Shown in pieces: positions 1 to 6,834 of a stretch of 33,576 nucleotides of DNA. The stretch is from an uncultured beta proteobacterium (GTDB lineage: Bacteria > Pseudomonadota > Gammaproteobacteria > Burkholderiales > Rhodocyclaceae). The notes beneath the pieces are model-generated. The model ran no database searches, was not told the origin of the DNA, and saw only the letters and a list, made by a program, of their open reading frames with translations. The position numbers and the translations under genes were made by a program. Location of the stretch: contig CAISOB010000058.1 of the NCBI GenBank assembly GCA_903886975.1, positions 1 through 33,576 on the forward strand, in the 5' to 3' direction. Every line of letters starts with the position of its first letter. Positions within the stretch are counted from its first letter, which is position 1.

Positions 1-999
1 CTCGATGGCGGCACCGGCAACGACACGCTGATCGGTGGTGCGGGCAACGACACCTACTTCGTCGACAGCATCGCCGATCTGATCACCGAGAACGCCGGCG
101 AAGGAATCGACCTGGTGCAGTCGAGCGTCACCTACACCCTCTCGGCCAACGTCGAGAACCTCACCCTGACCGGTAGCGCCGCCATCAACGGCACCGGCAA
201 TGCGCTGGATAATCTTGTCCGCGGCAATGCGGGGAACAATACGCTGAATGGCAGCACAGGCAACGATGTACTCGAGGGCGATGCGGGCAATGACATACTC
301 ACGGACAGTTCAGGTACCGCGCTCTTCAATGGCGGAGCCGGCTCGGACTCGCTCACCGGCGGCGCCGGCGCTGAAATCTACCTCGGCGGATCGGGTAACG
401 ACACGCTGACCACCGGCGCCGGCAACGACGTCATCCTGTTCAACAAGGGCGATGGCGTGGATACCTTCGCCGCAGGCGGAACCGGAAGCGACACCTTGTC
501 GCTGGGCGGCGGCGTTGCCTACAGCGATCTCATGTTCAGCAAGTCGGCCAACGATCTCGTGCTCAAGATCGGTACGAGCGATGAAATCGATTTCAAGAAC
601 TGGTATGCCGCCACGCCGTCGAAGCCGGTGGTCAATCTGCAAGTCATCGCCGAAGCAATGGCCGGCTTCAATCCGGGTGGTGCCGATCCCATGCTCGACC
701 AGAAAGTCGAGAACTTCAACTTCGCCGGTCTTGCCGGGGCTTTCGATGCGGCCCGCGCCGCCAATCCGGCGCTGACCAGCTGGGCGCTGGCCAATGCCCT
801 GGCGACCTTCCAGCTAGCCGGTTCGAACAGCGCGGCGATCGGCGGTGATCTTGCCTATCAGTACGGCAAGAACGGGACGTTGGCGGGCATCGCGCTGGGT
901 GCCGCGCAGAGCGTGATCGGCGATGCCAATTTCGGCACGCAGGCGCAGACCTTGCAACCACTGTCGAGCTTGCAGACCGGCTCGGTGAGGTTGGGTTAA
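1..999 (+). CDS. RTX calcium-binding repeat protein, C-terminal part (5' end outside window)
   Basis: The frame is open from the first base, so this is the 3' end of a longer gene; 332 codons are visible. The translation is full of RTX nonapeptides of the GGxGxDxLx type, for example GGTGNDTLIGGAGND near the start and GGSGNDTLTTGAGNDVILF around position 400. These bind Ca2+ in a parallel beta-roll after export. Between the repeat blocks are linker segments of the kind common in large RTX adhesins and hydrolases (VENLTLTG). The last ~100 residues lack repeats, are rich in Ala, Gly, Leu and Ser, and have no Cys, as expected for a C-terminal type I secretion signal. A HlyD adaptor gene follows 165 bases downstream, consistent with a secreted substrate. 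No catalytic domain is visible, so adhesin, protease or lipase cannot be told apart. Confidence 0.9.
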   Translation, partial: LDGGTGNDTLIGGAGNDTYFVDSIADLITENAGEGIDLVQSSVTYTLSANVENLTLTGSAAINGTGNALDNLVRGNAGNNTLNGSTGNDVLEGDAGNDILTDSSGTALFNGGAGSDSLTGGAGAEIYLGGSGNDTLTTGAGNDVILFNKGDGVDTFAAGGTGSDTLSLGGGVAYSDLMFSKSANDLVLKIGTSDEIDFKNWYAATPSKPVVNLQVIAEAMAGFNPGGADPMLDQKVENFNFAGLAGAFDAARAANPALTSWALANALATFQLAGSNSAAIGGDLAYQYGKNGTLAGIALGAAQSVIGDANFGTQAQTLQPLSSLQTGSVRLG

Positions 1000-1042
1000 G
1001 AGCGGCAACAAGTGGCCGCGATCAACCAAATGTCCAATAGTC

Positions 1043-1110
1043 CGTCACCCCGGCGCAAGCCGGGGTCCGGGGCCGCGTCCTCCTGGATTCCGGCTTGCGC
1101 CGGAATGACG
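1043..1110. repeat. dispersed inverted repeat pair (REP/BIME-like)
   Basis: Two GC-rich palindromic units face each other: one at 1043-1070 (core CCCCGGCGCAAGCCGGGG) and one at 1083-1110 (core ATTCCGGCTTGCGCCGGAAT), 12 bases apart. Each can form a hairpin alone and they can pair with each other. Related units occur at 2675-2702, 8186-8252 and 9291-9363, always between genes. Low T content downstream argues against a classical terminator. Confidence 0.7.
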
Positions 1111-1163
1111 TCGCGGCGCCCCCGTTGGGCACGACCGTACCTGACGTCTTTTCCGGGGATTCC

Positions 1164-2591
1164 ATGAAAGCAAACCTACCGCTGACCATGCTTCTCGCGG
1201 GCTACGCCAAATTGCAGGGCGCTTTCGCGCGCGCCCTGCCGCAAGCCGATCCGCGCCCGCTCGAATTCTATCCGCCGCTGCTGCGCCTGACCGAGTCGCC
1301 GCCCAATCCGCTCGGCAGGAAAGTCCTGTGGACCCTGCTCGGTCTGCTCGCCGCCCTGCTCGTCTGGGCCGTGGTCGGACAACTCGATATCGTCGCGGTG
1401 GCCGAAGGCAAGCTCATTCCGCAAAGCTATCTCAAGATCGTCCAGCCGGCGGAACAGGGGATCGTCAAGGAGATCCTCGTCCGCGAAGGCGATACGGTAC
1501 ATGCCGGGCAGGTGATGATGCGCATGGATACGCTGATTTCCGAAGCCGACACGAAAGCGATCGACGCCGATTACCGGCGCAAGCGGGCGACGCTCGCACG
1601 CATCGACGCGGAGCTTGCCAACAAGCCCTATGTCGCCGACCCCGATGTGTCGCCGGAACTCGCGCGCGAGATCGCGGCCCAGTACCGCGCCAATCGCGCG
1701 GCGCGCGATGCGGCGCTCGCCGAGGAAAGCACCCGCCTGGCGCGCCTGCGCTTCGACCTGGCGTCGGCCGAGCAGGTCAAAGTCAAGCTCGATGAGACCC
1801 TGCCCTACTATCGCGACCAGGATGCGGCCTTCGCCAAGCTCGTCAAGGACGGCTTTGCCGGCAAGCTGATGGCCAGCGACAAGCAGCGCGAACGGATCGA
1901 GAAGGAGCAGGAACTCAAGACGCAGATTCATATGATCGAGTCCGAGCACGCCTACGTCGTCGAGTCGGAGAAGAAGCTGGTGCAGATCGATAGCGACTAT
2001 CGCCGCCAGTTGCACAGCGAGCGCAACGACGTTCAGGGCCAGGCCGAGAAGCTCGCGCAGGAAGTCGCCAAGCAGGCGCACCGCCATGAGCTTCTGGAAC
2101 TCAAGGCGACGCAGGAGAGCCTGGTCAAAGACCTCGCGACGCACACGGCGGGCACCGTGGTGCAGCCGGGCACGGTGCTTCTGACACTGGTGCCCAAAGA
2201 CGAGACACTGCGCGCCGAAGTCTGGATCAACAATGACGACATCGGTTTCGTTCGCCAGGGGCAAACGGTAAAACTCAAGCTCGCCGCTTTTCCGTTCCAG
2301 AAGTACGGCATGATCGACGGGGTGGTCGAGCATGTAAGCGCCGATTCGGCGGACAGCAATACGAGCAACGGCACTGCGCCCAACGACAAGCCCGCGCCGA
2401 AGACCCAGCCGCTCGTCTACAAGGCGCTGATCGGTCTCAAATCCATGGCACTCGAAACGGACGGCGAACGCTTTGCCCTGGGGGCCGGCATGCAGACCAA
2501 TGCCGAAATCCTGCTCGGCACGCGCACGGTGATGGAGTTCCTGCTCTCGCCGGTGCGCAAGGCCTGGCATGAGGCGGGACGGGAACGGTAG
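1164..2591 (+). CDS. HlyD-family type I secretion periplasmic adaptor
   Basis: Membrane fusion protein of a type I secretion system, linking an inner-membrane ABC exporter to TolC. The frame opens at 1095, but the ATG at 1164 (MKANLPLT) is preferred: it follows the repeat element and has a GGGG stretch upstream, giving 475 aa. Seen: a cytoplasmic N-terminus, one transmembrane helix (about residues 53-75), a half-lipoyl motif right after it (QPAEQGIVKEILVREGDTV), a long charged coiled-coil hairpin (about 120-320), then a second lipoyl/beta-barrel part ending in VWINNDDIGFVRQGQTV and a C-terminal strand region. Length and order fit the HlyD/LapC/PrsE family. The neighbour upstream is its likely substrate. 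No ABC ATPase (HlyB) gene lies between or after them, so it must be upstream of the window or elsewhere. Confidence 0.9.
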   Translation: MKANLPLTMLLAGYAKLQGAFARALPQADPRPLEFYPPLLRLTESPPNPLGRKVLWTLLGLLAALLVWAVVGQLDIVAVAEGKLIPQSYLKIVQPAEQGIVKEILVREGDTVHAGQVMMRMDTLISEADTKAIDADYRRKRATLARIDAELANKPYVADPDVSPELAREIAAQYRANRAARDAALAEESTRLARLRFDLASAEQVKVKLDETLPYYRDQDAAFAKLVKDGFAGKLMASDKQRERIEKEQELKTQIHMIESEHAYVVESEKKLVQIDSDYRRQLHSERNDVQGQAEKLAQEVAKQAHRHELLELKATQESLVKDLATHTAGTVVQPGTVLLTLVPKDETLRAEVWINNDDIGFVRQGQTVKLKLAAFPFQKYGMIDGVVEHVSADSADSNTSNGTAPNDKPAPKTQPLVYKALIGLKSMALETDGERFALGAGMQTNAEILLGTRTVMEFLLSPVRKAWHEAGRER

Positions 2592-2674
2592 GCGTCAAGC
2601 TGCAATAGGGCGCCACGCCGGCAAAAGAAGGTCATCCGGGAACGCTCGAATCCGGGCCATTCAGTCCGCCGTCT

Positions 2675-2702
2675 CCGGATTCCGGCTTTCGCCGGAATGA
2701 CG
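2675..2702. repeat. dispersed palindromic repeat, single unit
   Basis: Core ATTCCGGCTTTCGCCGGAAT, the same family as at 1043-1110, 8186-8252 and 9291-9363. It lies between the convergent hlyD (+) and msrA (-) genes. Confidence 0.65.
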
Positions 2703-2768
2703 ATGCGCTTAACCCCTCCCGCCCTCCCCTTGCCGGGGGAGGAGCAAGGCGCAGGCGCCTTTCGTGGA

Positions 2769-3440
2769 TTATTGATAGAGCGCCGGAAACTGCAGCCGCA
2801 GTTGCGTCACCTTCGGTATGTCGTTGATGACGATGTAGGGCTGGTCGGGATGCAAAGCCAGGTAATTCTGGTGGTAGTCCTCGGCGGGATAAAAGGCTTG
2901 CAGGGGGACGACCTGCGTGACCACCGGCTTGCCGAAGGTGCGTTCGGCGGTGAGCTTCTGGATCAGGGTCTGCGCGGCTTTTTGCTGCTCGCCATCGGTG
3001 TAGAAAATCGCCGAGCGGTACTGGCTTCCGGAGTCCGGACCCTGGCGGTTGAGCTGCGTCGGATCGTGCGCGACGGTGAAGAAGACATTCAGGAGCTGTT
3101 GATAAGTGACCTGCGCCGGATTGAAACGCACCCGCACCGATTCGGCGTGGCCGGTATTGCCCATGCCGACCATTTCGTAATGCGCCGTGTTCGCCGCGCC
3201 GCCGGCGTAGCCGGAGACGACCTCGGAGACGCCCTTGACGTGCTTGAACACGGCATCGACGCCCCAGAAACAACCGCCGGCGAAGACCGCGGTCTGCGTG
3301 CCGGCGGTCGCCGGCGCCTTGCTTTCGGCTTTCGCCTGTGCCAGGGCCGAACCCGCTCCGGCGGCCATGCCGGCGACCACGATCAGCGCGGCCGACCTGG
3401 CCAGCGCGGCCTGCAGCGTTCTGCGAAATAGACTATCCAT
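2769..3440 (-). CDS. msrA: exported peptide-methionine (S)-S-oxide reductase MsrA
   Basis: Reduces the S epimer of methionine sulfoxide in proteins. The ATG at 3440 (MDSLFRRT) is chosen because AGGAAA lies about 10 bases upstream; the protein is 223 aa. A Sec-type signal peptide is clear: basic start, hydrophobic stretch 15-30, cleavage near SALA|QA (about residue 35). The catalytic motif GCFWG carries Cys57. Further family hallmarks are SGYAGG, GHAESVRV and YRSAIFY. Cys57 is the only cysteine, so the usual C-terminal resolving cysteines are absent and recycling must use a partner reductase or thiol. It is the last gene of the leftward run yedZ1-yedY1-mrpX-msrA, 86 bases after mrpX, and probably repairs the oxidised Met-rich peptide encoded next to it. 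Family call very secure; periplasmic site inferred from the signal peptide. Confidence 0.93.
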   Translation of the reverse strand: MDSLFRRTLQAALARSAALIVVAGMAAGAGSALAQAKAESKAPATAGTQTAVFAGGCFWGVDAVFKHVKGVSEVVSGYAGGAANTAHYEMVGMGNTGHAESVRVRFNPAQVTYQQLLNVFFTVAHDPTQLNRQGPDSGSQYRSAIFYTDGEQQKAAQTLIQKLTAERTFGKPVVTQVVPLQAFYPAEDYHQNYLALHPDQPYIVINDIPKVTQLRLQFPALYQ

Positions 3441-3481
3441 GTTGACGTTTTCCTGGTTTGCCATGCTGGCGAAGATTGTCG

Positions 3482-3516
3482 CGGGATGCCGGCGCCAGCA
3501 GCGTACCGGCATCCCG
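3482..3516 (-). other. strong hairpin between mrpX and msrA
   Basis: Perfect 11-bp inverted repeat, CGGGATGCCGG (3482-3492) with CCGGCATCCCG (3506-3516), 13-base loop. It lies just past the mrpX stop codon and before the msrA start in the leftward transcript. There is no T-run on the msrA side, so it is more likely a 3'-end stabiliser or partial terminator than a full terminator. This would let mrpX be expressed more strongly than msrA. Confidence 0.6.
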
Positions 3517-3526
3517 TGTCAGACAA

Positions 3527-3799
3527 CTACTTCTTCATTTCGTCCTTGCCCATGGTGTCCTTGGCCATGGAATCCTTCTTCATCGAATCTTTCTTCATCG
3601 AATCCTTCTTCATGCCGTCCTTGGCCATGCAGTCCTTCCCCATCGCGTCTTTCTTGGTGCAGTCCTTGCTCATCGTTCCCATCTTCATATCGTCCTTGCC
3701 CATCGCGTCCTTTTTCATCGCATCTTGAGCGAACCCGGTACTTCCGGCGAGCAGCAGGCCGATCGACATCAGGACGGTGGCTATGGTTTGCATCTTCAT
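3527..3799 (-). CDS. mrpX: MrpX-like periplasmic methionine-rich peptide (MXKDX pentapeptide repeat)
   Basis: Small exported protein, 90 aa from the ATG at 3799 (MKMQTIATV), which has GGAG 10 bases upstream; an in-frame ATG at 3814 lacks an SD. A signal peptide ends near GFA|QD (residue 25). The mature ~66 residues are a near-perfect 5-residue repeat of the form D-x-M-x-K. Methionine recurs every fifth position from 28 to 88, broken once at 48 where Thr replaces Met (DCTKKD); an extra Met is at 40. About 20 % of the mature chain is Met, the rest mainly Lys, Asp, Gly and Ser, plus two Cys (47, 57). The family is known as the pentapeptide MXKDX repeat family. In Azospira suillum the homologue MrpX is an induced sacrificial scavenger of hypochlorite, regenerated by YedY1/YedZ1. 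The same neighbours here support that role. Confidence 0.9.
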   Translation of the reverse strand: MKMQTIATVLMSIGLLLAGSTGFAQDAMKKDAMGKDDMKMGTMSKDCTKKDAMGKDCMAKDGMKKDSMKKDSMKKDSMAKDTMGKDEMKK

Positions 3800-3871
3800 G
3801 GTGTTTTGCTCCATTGGTGAGTAAATGATCGGCAGCGTTGCCGGACTTTCAGGGCTTCCGAGCCGGGCGGC

Positions 3872-4660
3872 TCAGCTGCCTCCGAACCAGTTGTACCCCT
3901 GGTCTTCCCAGTAGCCCCCGGGGTAGTTGTTGGTGACGAAAATCGCCTGGATGTGTTTCGGGTTCTTGTAGCCGAGCTTGGTCGGCATGCGCAGCTTGAT
4001 CGGAAAGCCATAGCGCGGCGGCAGGGTCTCGCCGTCGTAGGTGAGCGTCAGCAGCGTCTGCGCATGTAATGCCGTCGGCATGTCGATGCTGGTGTAGTAA
4101 TCGTCGGCGCACTTGAAGCCGACGTATTTCGCGGAAAGATCCGCGCCGACGCGGCGCAGGAAACTCGCGAAGGGCACGCCGCCCCACTTGCCGATGGCGC
4201 TCCAGCCTTCGACGCAGATATGCCGCGTGACCTGGTCGCTTTGCGGCATGGCGTGCAGCTCGGCCAGGGTCCATGCATGCTTGTCGGCAACGAGGCCGCC
4301 CACCTCCAGGCGGTAGCTCTCGCCGTCGACCTCGCGCACTTCGTCTTCGCCGTAATAGGCGTTGAACGGAAACGGGCGCGTGATCATCGATTCCGGATAA
4401 GTCGGCGCAAGACGGTTGGGATCGAACAGCCAGCCCTGCACGCGGTCGTTGAAGCGCGAGACCTTCATCAAGGCGTTATCGACGCTGTCTTCATCGACGA
4501 GGGCGCAGCCCGAGAGCAGCGCCAGCCCGCCGAGGCTCAGCGAACGCTGCAGGAAGAGGCGGCGGGCCGGCAGTTCGAGGCGCCGGCCGATTTCCCTGCG
4601 CGCATCCTTGAGTACGGTCTCACCGTTCTTGGCCAGCCAGCTTGTGGTGTCTCTGTTCAT
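3872..4660 (-). CDS. yedY1: YedY1-type molybdopterin oxidoreductase, periplasmic methionine sulfoxide reductase
   Basis: 262-aa protein of the sulfite-oxidase fold that binds molybdenum cofactor. The core motif RHICVEGWSAIGKWGGVP carries Cys149, the expected Mo ligand; RYGFPIKLRMPTKLGYKNPK near the C-terminus is typical of the MsrP/YedY side of the family. The N-terminus has paired arginines (R33-R34) before a hydrophobic stretch, indicating Tat export with the cofactor already bound; that stretch ends in LLSGC (Cys52), a possible lipobox. A strong SD (GAGGAGG) precedes the ATG at 4660, and yedZ1 ends 12 bases upstream, so the two are co-transcribed. Known role of Azospira YedY1: reduction of methionine sulfoxide, including that in MrpX, with electrons from a membrane cytochrome. 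The N-terminal extension before the RR pair is longer than in E. coli MsrP. Confidence 0.9.
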   Translation of the reverse strand: MNRDTTSWLAKNGETVLKDARREIGRRLELPARRLFLQRSLSLGGLALLSGCALVDEDSVDNALMKVSRFNDRVQGWLFDPNRLAPTYPESMITRPFPFNAYYGEDEVREVDGESYRLEVGGLVADKHAWTLAELHAMPQSDQVTRHICVEGWSAIGKWGGVPFASFLRRVGADLSAKYVGFKCADDYYTSIDMPTALHAQTLLTLTYDGETLPPRYGFPIKLRMPTKLGYKNPKHIQAIFVTNNYPGGYWEDQGYNWFGGS

Positions 4661-4672
4661 CGTTCTGCCTCC

Positions 4673-5269
4673 TCAACGGCCGCGCAGCATGGCGACCAGC
4701 GTGCGCGGCACCAGCGCGACCATCGCCAAATGCACGGCGAAGAAGGCGACCAGCGCGCTCATGGCGAGAAAATGCACGCGGCGCGCCGCTTCGTAGCCGC
4801 CGAGCAATTCGCGCAGCATCGGGAACTGCACCGACTTCCAGAGCACGAGGCCCGAAAGCACCAGCAGCGCGCTATCGGCAATGACAAATAAATAAGCGGC
4901 GCGCTGCACCATGTTGTAATGCGCAAGGTCCTCATGCGCGAGACGGCCTTTCAGCGCGGCCGCGATGTCGGCGATGAAAGCGCGCGGCGACCAGGGGAAG
5001 AATTTGCGCGCCAGGCGACCGCTGATCAGGTTGCAGGCGAGATAAATGAGGCCATTGGCCACGAGCAGCCACATCGCCGCGAAATGCCACTGGATCGCGC
5101 CGCCCAGCCAGCCGCCCAGCGTGACCGCCTTGGGAAACGCGAAATCGAAGATGGGCGAAGCGTTGTAGATGCGCCAGCCGCTCATCGCCATGATCACCAC
5201 GGCGATGGCATTCAGCCAATGCGTTGCGCGTAACCAGATCGGGTGTATGGTGTTCATGTTCTTGGCCAT
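4673..5269 (-). CDS. yedZ1: cytochrome b561-type membrane electron donor YedZ1
   Basis: 198-aa integral membrane protein with four or five hydrophobic helices. The ATG at 5269 (MAKNMNTIHP) has AGGAA 7 bases upstream; the frame stays open far upstream, but only as antisense of sigF. His17 (RATHWLN), His62 (QWHFAAMW), His166 (RRVHFLAM) and His180 (FFAVHLAM) sit in hydrophobic segments in the pattern of the cytochrome b561 family and could ligate two b hemes. It belongs to the b561 group rather than the FRD-like MsrQ of E. coli, as reported for Azospira YedZ1. It should pass quinol electrons to YedY1 in the periplasm. First gene of the leftward run; about 80 bases of leader separate it from a near-perfect SigF-type promoter at 5355-5382. 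Confidence 0.88.
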   Translation of the reverse strand: MAKNMNTIHPIWLRATHWLNAIAVVIMAMSGWRIYNASPIFDFAFPKAVTLGGWLGGAIQWHFAAMWLLVANGLIYLACNLISGRLARKFFPWSPRAFIADIAAALKGRLAHEDLAHYNMVQRAAYLFVIADSALLVLSGLVLWKSVQFPMLRELLGGYEAARRVHFLAMSALVAFFAVHLAMVALVPRTLVAMLRGR

Positions 5270-5354
5270 GGCATTTCCTTCGCGGGCGTTGCTGGATGCG
5301 TCGACAACGACGGCGGAGGTCGGTTGCATATTGTTCGCCGCGCTTCTGCAGGGT

Positions 5355-5382
5355 AGTTCGCCGCGCATTGGCAATCGGTTAC
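5355..5382 (-). promoter_or_regulatory. SigF-type ECF promoter for yedZ1-yedY1-mrpX-msrA
   Basis: Read on the minus strand: GTAACC (5382-5377), 16 bases, CGAACT (5360-5355). This matches the GTAACC-N16-CGAA motif recalled for Caulobacter SigF/NrsF regulons. Predicted transcription start is near 5348, giving a leader of about 80 bases to yedZ1. Confidence 0.75.
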
Positions 5383-5445
5383 ACGATCGGGCAGAATTAA
5401 TTGCAAGGGCTTTATCGCATTCTTTCGAATTGTTTTGCAGCGGCT

Positions 5446-5473
5446 GTAACCAAAGGCGTCTATGCAACGAACT
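5446..5473 (+). promoter_or_regulatory. SigF-type ECF promoter facing sigF (autoregulation)
   Basis: GTAACC (5446-5451), 16 bases, CGAACT (5468-5473): both hexamers and spacing identical to the opposite-facing promoter at 5355-5382, including the T before GTAACC. The predicted start is near 5480, which is downstream of the first ATG of sigF (5462). Either sigF starts later than assumed or this promoter gives an additional, shorter transcript. Confidence 0.6.
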
Positions 5474-6034
5474 GACGGACAAGAGCGATTGCGCGCCAGG
5501 GAGGATCGCCTCCGGGAACTGTTGCTCGCCGGTCTGTCCGGACAAGGCGCGGCTTACCGGACTTTCCTGAGCGAGCTCAGCGCTCATTTGCGGGCCTTCC
5601 TGCGCAAGCGCCTGGCACGCTTGCCCGACGAAGTGGAGGATCTTGTGCAGGAGTGCCTGCTTGCGGTTCACAACCAGCGCCACACCTACGATGCCGCTTT
5701 CCCGGTGTCGGCCTGGGTACAGGCGATCGCCAAATACAAGCTGGTCGATCTCTGGCGCCGGCGGGCCGCTCAGGAGCTTCTCACCGAACCGCTCGACGAA
5801 GAAACCGACATCCTTTCGTCGGCCGACGCCGACGCCGCCGAGGCGCGCCGCGACTTGAACAAGCTGCTCGACGGACTGCCGGACCGGCATCGTTTGCCGA
5901 TCGTGTATGTCAAGCTCGACGGCTTGTCGGTGAAAGAAGCCGCGCAAATGAGCGGCATGTCGGAGTCGGCGATCAAGGTCGGCGTGCACCGCGGTCTCAA
6001 GGCGCTGGCCGCCAGAATAAGGGGAGAGGGATGA
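5462..6034 (+). CDS. sigF: ECF RNA polymerase sigma factor SigF
   Basis: 190 aa from the ATG at 5462, which has AAAGG 5 bases upstream. Sigma region 2 is clear ([12 protein letters not shown], then [18 protein letters not shown], the -10 recognition helix area), and region 4 has the helix-turn-helix [20 protein letters not shown] ending in VHRGLKAL. Family members usually begin close to the sequence here reading [12 protein letters not shown], so the first ~10 residues may not be translated; an in-frame TTG at 5489 would fit the SigF-type promoter at 5446-5473. It is held inactive by NrsF, whose gene overlaps by four bases (ATGA), so the two are translationally coupled. Target promoters are very likely the two copies in the 5270-5461 intergenic region. 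Known inducers of homologues are hypochlorite (Azospira) and chromate or cadmium (Caulobacter). Confidence 0.9.
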   Translation: MQRTDGQERLRAREDRLRELLLAGLSGQGAAYRTFLSELSAHLRAFLRKRLARLPDEVEDLVQECLLAVHNQRHTYDAAFPVSAWVQAIAKYKLVDLWRRRAAQELLTEPLDEETDILSSADADAAEARRDLNKLLDGLPDRHRLPIVYVKLDGLSVKEAAQMSGMSESAIKVGVHRGLKALAARIRGEG

Positions 6035-6672
6035 AAACCGAAGATCTGATCGGCATGCTGGCCACCGGCGCCCTCGCCGTCGATGCGCATGCGGCGCAGC
6101 GCCGCTACGCGCTGGCCCTCGGTATCGGCAGCGTGGCGGCCGTGCTGATGCTGCTCGGCCTGCTGCACGTGCGTTCCGATCTGGCCGAGGCGGCGCTTTC
6201 GCCCGTATTCTGGGTCAAGCCGGTGTTCGTCGCCAGCGTCGCTGCGGCCAGCCTGCGCGCCGCCTTGCGCCTGTCGCGGCCGGGCGCCAGCCTGGCCTGG
6301 ATCCGCGGCGCCATCGCCGCGCCGGTGCTCGTCATCTGGACGATCGCCGCAATCGTGTTGCTCGGCGCCGAACCCGTCGAACGCGCACCGCTTTTTCTCG
6401 GGCAGACCTGGAAATCCTGCCCTTTCCTGATCGCCCTGCTCTCCGTCCCGCTGTTCATCGCCGTCATGTGGGCGATGCGCGGTCTCGCGCCAACGCGGCT
6501 GCGGCTTGCGGGTTTCGCCGCCGGCCTGCTGGCCGGTGCCGCGGCCGCCCTCGTCTACTGCCTGCATTGTCCGGAAATCGAGGCGCCTTTCGTCGGTTTC
6601 TGGTACCTGCTCGGCATACTGATTCCGGCCGCCGCCGGCGCCGCGCTCGGGCCGTCGCTGCTGCGTTGGTAG
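6031..6672 (+). CDS. nrsF: NrsF-type membrane anti-sigma factor (DUF1109)
   Basis: 213-aa protein, six predicted transmembrane helices, starting at the ATG that overlaps the sigF stop codon and has GGGGAGAGGG directly upstream. DUF1109/NrsF proteins hold their cognate SigF at the inner membrane and release it on oxidative or metal stress. Cys130 (WKSCPF) and Cys180 (LHCPE), plus Cys177, match the two conserved cysteines known to be needed for signalling in the Caulobacter homologue, so the redox sensor appears intact. The short N-terminal cytoplasmic tail ([13 protein letters not shown]) fits the family's sigma-binding start. The adjacent sigF confirms the assignment. Confidence 0.88.
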   Translation: MKTEDLIGMLATGALAVDAHAAQRRYALALGIGSVAAVLMLLGLLHVRSDLAEAALSPVFWVKPVFVASVAAASLRAALRLSRPGASLAWIRGAIAAPVLVIWTIAAIVLLGAEPVERAPLFLGQTWKSCPFLIALLSVPLFIAVMWAMRGLAPTRLRLAGFAAGLLAGAAAALVYCLHCPEIEAPFVGFWYLLGILIPAAAGAALGPSLLRW

Positions 6673-6834
6673 TGTCGCGGCGCGGCACCTGCCGCGTCGC
6701 CCGATCACCGGCATACGCGCCATGCACTGCATGACGCGGGCACGCCAATTGCTGATATGACAAACAGCGTTTGCCGACGCCTATCCTGCAGCCCGGGGTA
6801 CGTTCCTGTTCGTCTTCTATCGCGAGGTGATGCC

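Noticed and set aside
1176..2570. Long open frame (464 codons) antisense to hlyD
   Set aside because: Shadow of a high-GC gene; Arg/Leu/Asp-rich with no recognisable domain.
3575..3640. Short direct repeats resembling a CRISPR or VNTR array
   Set aside because: They are the codons of the MXKD pentapeptides in mrpX; there are no spacers.
5230..5257. Additional GTAACC SigF-like motif (others at 12581 and 24474)
   Set aside because: None has CGAA at the right distance, and two of the three lie inside coding sequence.
5270..5989. Open frame on the minus strand extending yedZ1 upstream to about 438 codons
   Set aside because: It is antisense to sigF, a high-GC artefact; the SD, the promoter and family length all place the yedZ1 start at 5269.
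6675..6700. Possible terminator after nrsF (GCGGCA/TGCCGC)
   Set aside because: Loop of only two bases and no T-run; not supported as a terminator.
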